DNA of 64,000 nucleotides, from the NCBI GenBank assembly GCA_009760885.1, contig CM019696.1, forward strand, positions 41,834,221 through 41,898,220, written 5' to 3'. The position numbers were made by a program, and so were the translations under genes. The notes beneath the pieces are model-generated. The model worked only from the letters and a program-made list of their open reading frames with translations. It ran no database searches and was not told where the DNA came from. Origin of the DNA: Achatina immaculata. Lineage: Eukaryota; Mollusca; Gastropoda; Stylommatophora; Achatinidae. Below are positions 47,133 through 59,950 of the stretch, piece after piece. Numbering within the stretch: position 1 is the first letter of the stretch; each line of letters begins with the position of its first letter.

Positions 47133-47570
47133 TTCAGTTGCTTTTCTCAGATATCCTTATGTCAACTTTTCTGTTCAAAGATTGTTTGTATCATTTTAAT
47201 GAATGTGTTGGAATTTTCATTGTCCATAATTTTGACACACAGAATAATTTGCTTCATTACATCATTTCAGTCTTCATTTTTTTAATATTCGTTGATGGAC
47301 ATTTATTACACAGGATGATTACATGAAACATTTTTTATTTCTTGCACTTAATTGTCCACATAATGTTTATTATTAACCCAGTATCTGAGGGTATAGATTT
47401 GTTTCTAGATTGGCTACGTTTAGACTGTTTCTTCTTTTTGAGGATAATCATGCCTTCAGTTTTTGTTTAGTCTGGATAAGCCTTTCTCATTTACTATTAT
47501 CTTACTGCGTAATTTTCTTGTTCTGTTGCTCTATGTCACAAATCTAATTTTTTAGATAAGCAAATTTTAG
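47133..47570. other. Intron sequence, no gene seen
   Basis: T-rich on the plus strand, no recognised feature. Confidence 0.5.
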
Positions 47571-47574
47571 ATCA

Positions 47575-49665
47575 CTTGGAGTGTGCAGTGAAAGAGGAGA
47601 CAGGTTAGTTGAATGTGCTAAAGAATATGATTTAATTATAGGGAACATGACTCAAACAACACCCCAGAAGGTTATACACTTGGATAAGCCCCAGTGGATA
47701 GGTAAAAAAAACCAGACTGATTATATTCTGATCAACAGGAGATTTAAAAATGCCTTAACACTGATTAAAACAATGCCAGGAGCAGACTGCTACAATGACC
47801 ACAAGCTCCTAATAGGCAAGATTTAGACTGAAAAAAATCAAAACCGTGTAACATCACGTGGGATATGGCAGCATTACACAAAGAGTAAGAGATAAGAGCA
47901 AAATTTGCCACAGAAGTGAAAAATAGATATACACTAACAGACCTTGAAGTACTATTCCAAAACACTAATAATAAATGGGACATATGGAAAGAAACAATCA
48001 CAGAAGCAGCCCAAGTCACACTGCAAAATATAGAGAAGCGGGAATAAAAGGGCTGAATGACTGGATTTAATGCACAAAAGAAGAGCGAATAAAAACAACA
48101 AAGAGCATTATGAAAAGATCAACAAAGAAATCATTAAAAAATGTAATGAAGCAAAAGAAATGTTGTTAGATAAGAAATACAGAGAGACAGAAACATTGTA
48201 CACTTAAAAACTGCTCTAATGTACATCAGAAAATAAAGGAACTAATTAAATCAAAATCCATCTCAAAATTAAGCTGTCTGACAGATAAGAAAGGGAATAC
48301 AGTCATGGAAAGGGACAGCATTCTAAACAGGTGGTCAGAGTATATTAGAGAGTTAAATAATTATGTAAGAAATGATCACATAACTAGAGGAAAGAAGGCC
48401 CACCAATCGTGATGGATAAAGTCAAGAGATAAATTGAGATATTTGAAAATCGGTAAAGCTGCAGGGGTGGATAACATCACTACAGAAATAGTAAAAGCAT
48501 TGGAAGATTCTGGAACTGAAAAAGTCACAGTCAGAAGAACAATGTGGATTTGTATATAAATGATGTTAATAGGATGATCACTAGAAATGAAAAGAGATCT
48601 TTATATGTGGTTCATAGATTACACTAAAGCATTTGATAGGTTAAGACATGAAGAAATTTTTAAGATGCTTGATAAGCTGGAAATTGACGGAAGAGAAATA
48701 CAGACTGTAAAGAACATCTACTGCTGGTGCCAGTAGGAATGTACAGTACTATCAGCAAGTTCCAACAAATAAAAAGATAAAAAAGAGTTGTGAGACAAGG
48801 ATGTGTTCTATCTCCAGACCTCTTCTCTGTATACAGTGAAATAATAACTAGAGAAATCAAGAAAATAGGTGGAGTAAAGATTGGTGGAAAGAAATTAAAC
48901 AATATCAGATGTGCAGATGACACAGTACCGATAGTGGAGAGTAGGAAAACTTTACAAAAACTCCTAGGCAAAGTCATAGAAGAAAGCACAAAAAAGGGGT
49001 TAAACACCAAAAGAACAGAAGTAATGGTGATATACAAGAAAAAGAAAATACCAGAGTGCATAATTATAGCACAGGGGAAAATATTAAGACATATCAATAA
49101 ATGCAAATACATAGATACAGTCATAACATCTGATAGTAGGTGCACTTAAGAAATCAAAACCAGGATAGCAATGGCAAGGACAGCTCTTGAACAAAAATAA
49201 GAACTGCCACTGGCAATAAGAAAGAGAGTTCTAAGATGCAGAAAAGAACATATTCTATTTTATGCAAGTGAAACATGGCTATGAATAAACAATTAGAATG
49301 AAGAATAAAGGCTACTGAAATGTGGTTTTTGAGAAGGATGATTCACATACCATGGACAGCCAAAAAGACAAATGAAGAAGTATTACAGCAGGCAAAGGTA
49401 CATCTCAAACTTGTGCCGTACATAAGAAAAAGACAATAAAAGTTTCTCAGACACATCAACAGAAATGAAGATCTTGAAAAATTGGTTATGACTGGAAAGA
49501 TAAATGGCAAAAGATAAATAGGACAAACAAGACAGAAACACAAGGATGGACTGACTGCATGGTTCAGCAGGAAACAGCAATTGACTTGATTCAAGATATG
49601 AAGGACTGAGCGAGATGGAAAGAGAAGGGCAATGACAGACATTCAGAACTTTGTGGAAAAGATTG
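47575..49665 (+). mobile_element. RTE-type LINE related to A, old and heavily broken
   Basis: In order: endonuclease end (SERGDRLVECAKEYDLIIGN, QTDYILINRRFKNAL), linker, [54 protein letters not shown], then RCADDTVPI where YADD has become CADD, and a C-terminal remnant (KTNEEV, DKQDRN). Many stops and frameshifts. It is similar to A in layout but clearly diverged, so a different or older subfamily. The frame at 48660-49145 on the minus strand is a shadow. Confidence 0.8.
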
Positions 49666-52208
49666 AGCTGTATTCAATCAATGTGCCATTGGCACTATCA
49701 CCCATCATACACTATGAACAATACTGAGGTTAAAGGCTGACCACATATGGGAATGTCCTGAGTGTCTAGGCCAGCAGCAGAGAATGGCCATTCAAGTTCA
49801 AGGAGAGAGATGACCATCTTTGTTTATTGGCATGGCATTATCTAATGATGAACTTTCAGGTCACACAGATAATTGTTTTTTATTTAAGTTTGCTTATTGT
49901 TAGTATATCATTTTTTGTGTGTGTAATTTTAAGACTTATGATCAATGTACAAGTCACTGTATTTCAATCTGAAATCAAAATGTTATCATTCAGATATTGT
50001 AGAGCAAGGCTTTTCCAAAATCATAAGCAAAATTTCTTTAATTTGTTGGTTTGATTAATTTATCACACCCAGGAATTAGGAACATTGAGCCTATTTCAAA
50101 AGATTCTCTGTTTTCAGCTAGGATTATGATTGGCTTCAGTTATGTTGAGATAATTAGTTGTTTTCTCTGTGTTGGTGCATTTCAGGTAGTATGAGATTGA
50201 AAAAAAAAAACTTATTAAAGTACAGCTTCCACTTCTCCAATGCAAATTCTTGTGTAGGTTGTTAGATTTGGTATTTTCAGTGCAGCCGACTGAAAGGTCT
50301 AAGTGGCACCTTGTGATTTTGAAACATGTGACTGCCTTGTCCAGTTAGAATGAGTAGTTGACCAGTCATTTGTCCACTGTTTGTCAGGAGGTACGGCCAG
50401 GAATAAAATAGTGAAGAAGCATGTTATCATTATTGTCTTATGAATCAGTGTACATTTGGCTCCATTGATGATCTCCTCCTGTACCATCCTAAAGTTGTGT
50501 AAGTTGTCGTAGGTCTGATGTATGTGTATGTAGCTAATTTGTTAGAAGAAGTATTGCTCGTTATTTTATGTAATGAAGTCATAGTTGTCATTGAACTGTT
50601 AAATGTGTTCAGTGTTATGTAGAAACAGTTAAGATATGTGTATTTTGAAAACTATCACTAATGGCTCATTGCCATACTTGATATATTTGATTGATTGCAT
50701 TTGCATTGACATTGCAATTTGTTGTGTTATATGTTACATGGGCATGAAACTTTGTTATTTTACTATTGTTTGTATTGAGCTTGCTCTACTTGTCATTTCA
50801 GTGAGCTCATCTATGTTTGAATCATTGTTATCATAAATATTCACATGAATGTTCACTGAATTTATGCACACTTACACTTTTGTCAGTGTTCATCTGTCAC
50901 ACATATATAATGTCACAATTTTTTATTCATATTTTTCATATTTCATATATTTTGATATTTCATTTGAGAGTCATTATTTTGTGATGGTAAAGTGCAGTCA
51001 TGAGCACTGCACATATTTGAATATGTTTCATAGGTTGAAGCTTAATATGAGAGTCATATATAGTATAGTGACAGTTATTTTGTCATGTGGTTTAATTTTA
51101 TGAAGTGTCTCACTTTTCTGGTTGTAAGTTTTTGTTCATGATGTATACAGTTTTTTAAGTCCTCAGATGTCATTTTGTCATGTGTGACATGTTTTCTTGT
51201 TTTGTGATTATAACTGATTATTATTTGCCTTTATCATTATGTGTTACGAGTTGGTACTTGTGTGTGTGAAATGTGCTGTGTTAATGTGTCTAATTTTCAT
51301 ATTAGATAAAATCCGTAGGTTAACAAGCTGGGCACAGATGAAAGGGTTAGAAACTAGGTTGAGATATTTGGAGGGATACAGTTTTAGGATACCATTTACA
51401 ACTGTACTTAAATATGGGAAGGAAACATTTGATAGTCACATATGCTAGCTCAAAGCAACAACCCCTAACACCAAGCATAATTACTACCTCTTAATTCTTG
51501 CTCACTGCTTCACATACTGGCTCATAATTGCCACTGTTCACAATCTCTCTTGGGTCAAACTGACATGCTCTCTTTCTCACTGCACTGATTGTTAGGTAGA
51601 AAATTTTCAAAGCCATTTTATGTTAATTTTTAATGGTTTACTTTATTCTTCCCTTGACTTCACCTCTTCTTCTTTTATTAGTTTCTTTGAGGGTCTTGTT
51701 CATATCACTGTTCAGTACTGCCTTGGTCTTAATTATTCCTCATCCATTCTTTATATTTACTCTTCTTTTCTTTTACAGCGTCTTTCATTAAAATCATCCT
51801 ATTATTCTCTTTCTTCCTTTTTTCTTATTTCCACAATTTTCTCTTGCTGCTTTAGGTTAATACAGATGTTTTGACTTTGGTTTAGATATAACTGCACTCA
51901 CATTTAAACCATTAATTTTAGTTGCTTCATGATCTGCAGTGGCAGTGTAAAATTTTTACATTTTTATCTTATCTGTGTGTCTGTCTTCTCAGGCAATCTT
52001 AACTAACCTATATGTTCACTTTCCTTTCATTGTTAACCAAAGTGCATGTATGTTTTCTCTGTCATTCTTAACACCTGTATATCTGAATTATTTACCATTC
52101 TTAACCTGTATGTTGATTATTCTCTCTCCAGTTCTTAAGCAATCTGTATATCTGCAATATCTACCATTATTAACCTGTGTGTTGGTTTTCTTTGCCATTT
52201 TAACTTAC
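49666..52208. other. Intron sequence, no gene seen
   Basis: A long AT-rich stretch. Short open frames (for example 51239-51448, 51975-52352) have no recognisable content. The end of the latter overlaps urease exon 2 on the opposite strand. Confidence 0.5.
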
Positions 52209-52290
52209 CTGTATGTCTGCTTTTTCTGCTGTATTGAGACAGGCATCTATGACAGCAGGTGTTGTTCCCCAGTCCTCATGCAGCTTGAGA
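52209..52290 (-). CDS. URE: Urease exon 2 (carbamylated nickel-bridging lysine, LKLHEDWG)
   Basis: The exon is 82 bp: one base (T) that completes Gly, then 27 codons. Its acceptor is CTGCAAG after a pyrimidine-rich tract and its donor is a perfect CAG|GTAAGT. It encodes [18 protein letters not shown] and then NTAEKADIQ. The lysine of LKLHEDW is the residue carbamylated to bridge the two nickel ions (K217 in Klebsiella), and the following histidine (H219) contacts substrate. It is too short to stand out as an open frame and was found by its motif. The phase matches exons 1 and 3 exactly. Confidence 0.95.
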
Positions 52291-52479
52291 CTTGCAGGGA
52301 TAAAAAAAAACATGTTCAAATCAAACAACAGACTCCTCTACATTATTTTTGAATTTTCATAAAAATTCTATTGAAAAAGAAATATAAACAATAATCAGAT
52401 ATTATCAAACAGTCTTTTGTGGTCTGCTCCATCTGTTAACATATACATAAGTAACATCCAACACAAAAAACAACATTTT

Positions 52480-52950
52480 GTGACAAAAATTTTTATAGCA
52501 TGTAAGTGTTATTATAACATGTAAATGTCATCATTCATTTGCATGTCCCTTGTGGAACTTTGCCTCCCTAACAGCTCCCCTGTAGGCCTCTCATATGTAA
52601 GCAAGATGGCCTGCTGCTGATTCATCCATTTACAGATCATCAACGATGTCTTGCAGCCATCTTTGTCTTAGTCTTCCTTTCTTTCTTTTTCCCATTATGT
52701 ACCCTTTCAAGACGGTCTTCTCCAGATTATCATGACATTTAATGTGTCCAAAATATTTAAGTTTTCTCTCTTTAATCCTCTTTATTAGTTACCCTTCTTG
52801 CAGTATGGATATTATATCAAAGAATATGTCACCACAGAATGTATGTTTAATCATAGCATGTAAATGTCATTACAACATGTAAGCATCATCATAGCATTTA
52901 AATATCAAGAGAACATGAAAGCATAACTGCAACATACAAATCTCACTGAT
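52480..52950. repeat. Degenerate short tandem repeats (CATGTAAATGTCAT-like), split by a LINE B fragment
   Basis: The pattern ATAGCATGTAAATGTCATTA recurs at 52495-52532 and 52853-52900 with changes. The two blocks flank the LINE B piece at 52534-52812, which therefore seems to have landed in the array. Confidence 0.6.
52534..52812 (-). mobile_element. LINE B, short 3' fragment
   Basis: It matches the last 270 bp of LINE B (reverse strand of GKRKRGRPRRRWLQDI region and the GHIKCHDNLEKTVLKG region) with a shortened tail at 52534. Stops present. Confidence 0.8.
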
Positions 52951-53004
52951 GTATTTGAGAGGTATCAAATCATTCAGTGTTATAAGGTTCATCTATCAAC
53001 AGTT

Positions 53005-53160
53005 CAGCTTCTAAATGAGGTAGTAACCATGCTGAACTTTAAAATGTGAGGTTGTAACTGCTCTCAGCTTCTAAATATGAGATAGTAACCACTCTCAGTC
53101 TCTAATTGTAAAGCATTAACCACTTTCTACTTCTAAATATAAGAGTAGCCAACCTCAGTC
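53005..53160. repeat. Degenerate minisatellite, about 36-bp unit
   Basis: AGTAACCACTCTCAG followed by TYTAAATATGAG recurs about five times with variation, just before the 5' end of a LINE B piece. Confidence 0.7.
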
Positions 53161-53164
53161 TACG

Positions 53165-53965
53165 GGACCCTCTTGGGCAAAGGGGAGTACTTGTAAAGCC
53201 CCCCCCCCCGATCAGGGTGATGTGAAGCCATGGGAGCAGGTGGTGGATGGAATAGGAGAGCAGCTGACAGATAATGTTGGTTATAGTCACCATTCTATGA
53301 TGGTAGGCAGATGATCTCAATGTAGGGACAAGGGCTACAATCACTGACTCATACAGTCACTACCCAGAAGGAAAGCAATGGTAAACTATCTTCTGAAAAT
53401 ATACCAAGAAACCCAAACAGCAACATGGAAAGTCAGATAGGAAAAAGATCTGGTGGTGAAGCCCCCAGGCCAGATAGATCTAATTTTAACACTGGGGAAG
53501 AGTGTGAGACAGAGGTCAGAACTAGTAATTGTAATGACGGACAAAATCCTGACAGTGTTACTAAGGAAAGCTCCTTTATCAAACAGAAAAGAAAAATAAG
53601 AGTAGGAACATGGAATGTAAGAAGTATGTATGAGGAGAAGTATCAAATAATAAGTGACGAGATGAAAAGAATGGGGATACATTTTGGGAATCTGTGAACA
53701 TCGATGGAAAGGATCAGGACACTTCAAGCGCGAGAATGATAAAATCTTTATATAGTCTGGTGGAGAAGTAGGAGGAAAGAATGGAGTGGCTTTTTACTTC
53801 GACAAATCAACATCAAAAGCATTATTAGGTTACAATCCAGTAAGTGATAGAATCCTCACAATCAGACTTAAGGGCACTCCCAGAAATGTAACAATCATCC
53901 AGATATATGCACCTATATCAGCAATAGAAGAAGAGGAAGTAGAAGACTTTTATAACACACTGTGA
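53165..53965 (+). mobile_element. LINE B, 5' leader and start of endonuclease (3' part missing)
   Basis: The leader contains a C run and GTGAAGCCATGGGAGCAGGT, as at 7340. Coding starts near 53425 (MESQIGKRSGGEAPRPDRSN), then KRKIRVGTWNVRSMYEEKYQ. A frameshift near 53690 follows, then IYAPIS and DFYNTL, after which B sequence ends at 53965. Keeping the 5' end while losing the 3' end is not how a normal LINE truncation looks, so it was cut after insertion. It shows the uninterrupted state of the site split at 7655. Confidence 0.8.
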
Positions 53966-54270
53966 TAGTAAGGTTACACCCCTTCAGTTACTGCAATCAC
54001 TGAGGTTGCCTTTATTTGGGTATTTTAACAATGATTCCTTGTTTCCATTTAGAAGGGACCTTTTCTTCTTTCCATATTTTAACATTCTCTTTAGTTGGTT
54101 GATGTCACTTTTAATAGCTTTTAATATTTCGACTGTTATTTCATCTTCACTTACAGCTTTGTTGTTAGCCATTAGATTCACTGCTGTTTCAGTTTCATTC
54201 AGTGTAACTTCATCTAAGTTGAATGTCTGCCAATGCCCTTTGTTATTCCCCTTTCATATAGTCTTTGGTG
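53966..54270 (-). mobile_element. LINE RT fragment of another group
   Basis: The minus strand reads LDEVTLNETETAVNLMANNK, SEDEITVEILKAIKSD, then KYPNKGNLSDCSN-stop-RGVTLLS. KKGNLSDCxNWRGITLLS is typical of a distinct family of RT LINEs in marine animals. It is a small 5' part of the RT only. Confidence 0.75.
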
Positions 54271-54275
54271 ATAGG

Positions 54276-54347
54276 TAAAGGTAAAGATAATCCTGTCATG
54301 CCTTAGAGGTACATAGGGATATGGTGTTAGTGCCCATATTTTCATGA
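54276..54347 (-). mobile_element. SINE-like element, second copy, strongly truncated
   Basis: GGTAAAGATAATCCTGTCAT through AGTGCCCATATTTTC matches 27474-27545. The rest, including the B-box end, is missing. Strand is given to match the longer copy. Confidence 0.7.
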
Positions 54348-55990
54348 TAAATACTGCATTCAAAATTATTTTGTTCATCATCCTGTAATTTTGATAGGAT
54401 GGCTGTTATATCTGTTTTTGCCATTTGTAGGTTGCACTGGGTTGCTGCTTTGTTTGCCAGTTGATCTACCTTTGATACCAGCATGTCCTGGGCAATAAAT
54501 CAGTATTTGGAAGGAGATTTGTGACTCTTAGTTTCGTCAACCACTCGCAATGCATCACCTGGTTTTTAAAATTTTTTTACCATGTATTGTAGTCTGATAA
54601 TATTATGGCTCCTGGTGCTTGCTGGTTTGCTATCCAATTTATGGTTCTAGTATTTGGTTCAATCTCCATCCTCATACTGGATGTGGTTGTGGCAAAGGGT
54701 CCAGACTAGCTGACGATGGAGCATCCATCGCGATAGATCACGAATTCCCACCTGGTCCTTTGTCTACATGTGACTGATCCATCTGTATATATTATAGGGT
54801 CATCTGGCTTGGAGTGCTTAATAATTTGCTCTTTGATTTCTGATTCTGCTTGCCCTGTTGCCAAATTTCGACATTCTCAATAGCCAAATGTGACCTTCTG
54901 TAAGGTGTTGATGTTTTCGGGCATTAACTCAGTTTGTACCATTTGGGATTTCTTCACAGTTGTAGATCTGCCATATGGTCTTTTCATTCTCCACTATTCA
55001 TGACCAATCTTATTTTATTTGTGTACCTTTTTGTGTTTGAATCTCCTTTTTCAATGGGTGGTCTTTCATGTTCTTAATTTGTACATACTCCTTCATTTGG
55101 GCACATTCATATTGAGTTTGCTTGCTTGGTATGTTCAATAGATATCACATGGCATCCACAGGTGTGCCCCTGGGACATTCAAGCACCATCCTCATTGCTT
55201 CATTCTGAATTTTCTCCAGTTGGGTTGTTTGAATTGTAGATAAAGTGAGCATGTCAGTGTCATATTCCAATCTTGATATTACCAGCACTTTCATTGCTGA
55301 AAATAGAATTTTTTATGATAGACCCATATTTGCTACTATTTTTAATGGTCCTAGGCCTTTCCTCCCTTTCAGTATCATCTCATCCACATGTTGCCAGAAG
55401 GATAAGCACCTGTCAAGTATTTCAGTGTGTGACATCTTTATATGCAGGCATTATCACAGTGCACCTCTGGAATTTTGGCTTTTGGTGTTCAGTTATCCAA
55501 GGAACACCATAGTTGTTTGGCTTTAGTTGGGTTAATTGACCTGCTGTGATCTTTACACCACATTGTAATGAGATTTACTTGTCTCTGAACTATGTTTGCC
55601 ACTTCTTGGTGGCTTTTACCTTGTGCATATATTGCTATATCATCCATAAAGGTTATAAACTGAGCAGGGCCCATTTGATTCAGTTGAGCTAGTTTCAATG
55701 TGTATATGTTAAATACTATTGGTGAAGGGGGGATCTTTGAGGGAGGCCAGGATGGACCTTGGTTTTTTTGGATGTCCAGGATATATATTTCATGGCCAAG
55801 TTCTGCTTAAGAGTACTGCAGGTGTCCATCTGACAAGCCATGTGTCAGTGCATTTCATCTTTCATATGGAACTCTTCAGAGACTTCATACGCCATTGTGG
55901 CTGCATTCATGGTGGTGTTTCTTGCTGGTCAATATCCTCCCATTAAGTTAAGCAATTTTCCACTATTTTCAAGGGCATGTGTAATTTTTC
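54348..55990 (-). mobile_element. RNase-H-bearing LINE, different family, RT and RNase H remnants
   Basis: On the minus strand: GKLLEKIVARKITHALENSG, GLPQRSPLHQ, then a clean piece with FMDDIAIYAQGKSHQEVANI (FMDD catalytic box, 55640) and MWCKDHSRSINPTKAK. Then come SRLEYDTDMLTLSTIQTTQL and MRMVLECPRGTPVDAM. RNase H remnants follow: a near-YTDGS site at about 54780 and VSKVDQLANKAATQ at about 54450. Many stops. The FMDD box and overall layout suggest the I/R1/Jockey side of LINEs, but I cannot fix the clade. Confidence 0.75.
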
Positions 55991-56264
55991 TAGCTACAAT
56001 TTTTTCCAACAGTTTTCCATATGTGTTTTTAGTGAGGTTATATGTCAAAAAAGTGAACATATTGAACACATCTTGCCATCTATCAAATTATGCATGAAGT
56101 AAGGGTACTCATTATAAAGTTTTAAATTTATGAACCGAAAATTAAAAATTTTATTAAACATTTTGAATATATAACATTTTGTAGGCCACATTGTGTGTGC
56201 ATGTGTGAGTGTGTGTGTGTGCGTGCATTTGAGCATATGTGTGTGTGTATTTTGAAAGCAAATG
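55991..56264. other. Intron sequence with (GT)n microsatellite at 56190-56252
   Basis: No gene seen; imperfect GT tracts adjoin the next LINE fragment. Confidence 0.7.
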
Positions 56265-56590
56265 TCTTAGGAAAATACGCTGTATAAAATAGAACGAATC
56301 CAAGACCAACATAGAGATAAGGAAGATGAGCACACAATGACTTATCTTATCAGTGATTAATAAAAGGAGATGGACATATATTGGCCATATGCTGAAAATA
56401 ATTTATCAGAGAATCCCAAAACAAGCTATCAAATGAAACACAAGGAAAAAGAGGTCGACAACTCTAAAGAGAATATTGTTGAGAGAGGCAAAATTAGTAG
56501 GCATAAGACCTTGACACAGTTTAAAAACTCTCCAAAAACATAAAAACTTGGTGAACTACCATTTAGGCCCTATGTGACATAAATACATAA
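56265..56590 (+). mobile_element. LINE D, 3' fragment, strongly decayed
   Basis: It begins ESKCLRKIRCIK and goes on to RRWTYIGHML, KQAIK and TLKRILLREAKLVGI, all with frame breaks. The tail is replaced by an AATA-rich run. Confidence 0.75.
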
Positions 56591-57227
56591 ATAAATCTGT
56601 TGCAATATGCAAGTTATTCGGTTATTGCTTTCTCATAATCTTTGTCTTCTTCATGTCACTGAAGAGTCTATCCTAAAAATTCACTACAATTTTTTTAATG
56701 TGATTTACATGGTCAGAACAACAAATCCATTATAAGAAAGTAGAGTCTCAGAAACAATCATTTCACAACTTGATCACAAAAAATCCAACCAAGATGCATA
56801 CTCTTCTATAGTTTTGTGCCACAGCTGAACATTCTATATCTAACCAAATCTAAAATCTGGCCACATATCCCTCATTTCACACCTGCTGATCTTGTATTGT
56901 TCTTCCTCAGCACATATCCCAATGCTCCTAGGTTTCAACCTAGGTCAGAGTAGACTTTTTAGCTGCAGGACAAGTCCAGACTACTATTTTGGCCACAATG
57001 ACCTTTATACCAGAGAAATGTGACTTTGTTATAATTAACATGCTGGGTATAATCACAGCCATCACTGTCTCATTAACGTGGTGAGGAAAATTCATGATAA
57101 ATAATTGATTTTTATTTATTCTTCACATTTTATCCCAACTAATGACTGTCTCAGTTAACCAGTGTCCCAATTAATTGGAATCCACTGTACATGAATTAAA
57201 ATTATTATAATTTTTGGTTGTTGTTGT
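56591..57227. other. Intron sequence, no gene seen
   Basis: AT-rich, no recognised feature. Confidence 0.5.
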
Positions 57228-57462
57228 AATCTTACATCTTACATCCATCCCATGTTATAAACGTCACATAGGGATTGCATGGTAGTTTGCCAAGTTTTCC
57301 TGTTTTCAATTAGCTTTTCAACCTCATCAAAGGATTTTATGTCTACTAATTTGTCATTTCTTAATAATGTCCTCTTTTGAGTTTCACATGATTGACCTCA
57401 TTTCTTCAGCCTGTTGAGTTCCACTTGATTGTTTTGAGATTATCTGATTGTTTCTTCTCAGC

Positions 57463-59603
57463 GTAATTATTCTTGGGAATTACAACAGTGGTTTCCCGTT
57501 GTCTTCTGTCGGTTTGTGTACGGACTCTCCGCTAGCCTTTGGACTCCCTGTCCTACCCGCAAGGCAGCGGGAGCGAGAGGTTTTAAGGCGTCTCTTATAA
57601 CAAATAGATACAATGCAATAGCAAAGATAAATAGTATAGATGAACAATGGGAAATGTTAAGAGATTCTATCCACCAAACTGTTAAGGAGATAATACCACC
57701 AAAAAAAGAAGCCCCTAAAAATAAATGGATGACAGACGACATCTTAGGACTGATGGACAAGAGGAGGAGGAGTAAAAATAATGAGAAAAAATATAACAAG
57801 ATAAATAAAGAAATAAGACGCAAATGCAGAGAAGCAAAAGAAGTGTGGTTAAATGAGCAGTGCAGACAGATAGAGGACTCTCATATTAAAGAGAGCAAAA
57901 ACATGCACAAATGAATTAATGAACTCACAGGCAGGAAAACAAAATATACCACAGGATGCCTGAAATCGAAAGATGTTAATGGGAAAAGAAGACATTGTGG
58001 ACAGATGGACAGAGTATATCGATGAGCTATATGGAGGAGAAAGACCAGAATTAACACCAGATACTGAAAACTGTGATGGACCACCAATACTTGAAGATGA
58101 AATCATAGATGCCATCAAACACATGAAGAAAGGAAAAACGACTGGGCCTGATAATATAACAATAGAAGAAATAGAGGCACTAGAGGAGACAGGAATAAAA
58201 ATAATAACCAAGTTACTGAATGACATTTACAACAGTGGTTATATTCCCAGTGACCTGATTAAATCCACGTTTATAGCACTACCAAAGAAACCAGGTGCAA
58301 AGGAACGTGACGACCACCGGACTATCAGCCTCTCATGTCACATAACAAAGCTACTTCTGAGAATAATTATGAGAAGAACAAGGAAAAAGATAAAAATGGA
58401 AATAGCAGATGAACAGTTTGGATTTGTTGAAGGAAAGGGAACACACAATGCCATTTATGCTTTACGAACACTAACAGAAAGAGCTTTAGAAGTACAGAAT
58501 GATCTCTACTTATGCTTCATTGATTACACCAAGGCATTTGACAAGGTGAAACATAATGAAATTATTAAAATGCTTGAAGACATCAATACAGACGCAAAGA
58601 CCTGAGGATTGTAAAACATCTATACTGGCAGCAAGAAGCAGCAGTTCGAGTTGAAAATAGAACTGGAAAATATCAACCTATAAAACAAGGGGTGCGACAA
58701 GGATGTGTACTATCTCCAGACCTTTTTTCTCTGTATAGCGAGAATATTCTAAGAACAATCATCACAGAACCAGGCATAAAAATTGGAGGATACAATATTA
58801 ACAACCTTCTGTATGCTGACGACACAGTACTGGTAGCTGAGAACCAACAAGACCTGCAAAATCTCTTGGATAAAGTCGCCAAAGAAAGTGAACAGAAAGG
58901 CCTTACTTTGAACATCAAAAAGACAGAGACTATGGTTATATCTAAGAAACAGAATCCACCAGCATGCAGTATTAAATTAAACGGAACTATTCTAAAGCAG
59001 GTGCAGAAATTAAAATACCTTGGAGCAGTAATAACTTCAGATGGGAAATGCAGAACAGAAATTAGGAACAGAATAGGCCAAGCAAAGACTGCAGTTCAGA
59101 GAATGAGAAACATATTGACCAACACATCCTTATCAATGAATGTTAGAAAACGAGTCCTAAAATGCTATACTGAACCTATCTTGCTATATGGAAGTGAATC
59201 ATGGACAATAGGCAAGTCTGCACAAAAATCACTGGAAGCAGCAGAAATGTGGTTTATTAGAAGAATGTTGCGAATCCCCTGGACAGCAAAAATAACTAAT
59301 GAAGAATGTAGGAGAAGAGCTGGAGAGACAAAAAACCTTGTCAAAAAGATAAGAGAGAGACAATGTACTTTCATAGGACATGCAATGAGAAGAGGGGGCA
59401 TTGAAAATATTATAACAACAGGAAAAATAGAAGGAAGAAGATCAAGAGGAAGACCAAGAGAAATGATACTGGACAGTCTGACGGGATGGTGTGAGAGGAG
59501 ATCACCAACTGAGCTGATGGCCTGCATGAAGGATAGCGTACTCTGGAGAAGCATAATAGCCAACGCCAGTCGGCACGGCACCTGATGATGATGATGATGA
59601 TGA
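57463..59603 (+). mobile_element. LINE A with 5' inversion and an 11-bp TSD
   Basis: TTCTTCTCAGC is duplicated at 57452-57462 and 59604-59614. Bases 57463-57598 are the reverse complement of the A leader (16140-16275), and from 57599 the element continues in plus sense from the linker region. The endonuclease part is missing between. The RT is well preserved: KTTGPDNITIEEIEALEETG, CFIDYTKAFDKVKHNE; then, after the shared frameshift near 58600, a 297-codon frame with [47 protein letters not shown] and [15 protein letters not shown] to the (TGA)n tail. It is the least decayed A copy. Confidence 0.92.
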
Positions 59604-59881
59604 TTCTTCTCAGCATATGACCGACATATGTCCATCTTCTTTTTCTGATCACTGATTATGTTCTTGAATTTGTTCCACTTTATATAGAGTATTTTCCTGA
59701 GGCATTTGTTTTCATAAGAGTGTAATTGCATGTCTATTTCTTTAGTTGTTTTCCAGCTTTTGCCTGCAAAAATGAGGGTGGATATTACATTTGAATTAAA
59801 TAATCTTGAGGGTGGATATTACATTTGAATTAAATAATCTTAACTCTGCTTTTGTACTTATAGCTTTTGAGTGCCATATGT

Positions 59882-59950
59882 TTCCAAGGACTGGACTGAA
59901 ACACATTACGTACAGCTGTTAACAGTTTCTTCAGTCACACTAGGTCTACC
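59882..59950 (+). mobile_element. Small element (about 65 bp) inserted in LINE D; single-unit relative of the 61273 array
   Basis: Other D copies read CATATGTTCTCAAGATTCTTGAAGG here (reverse of 23670-23695). This copy has about 65 extra bases starting CCAAGGACTGGACTGAAAC and ending CACTAGGTCTACCAG. The same start and end flank the 32-bp tandem array at 61255-61640. The ends CAAGGACTGG and CCAGTTCTTG are near inverted copies, but part of that could come from the palindromic target TCAAGATTCTTGA. Confidence 0.65.
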
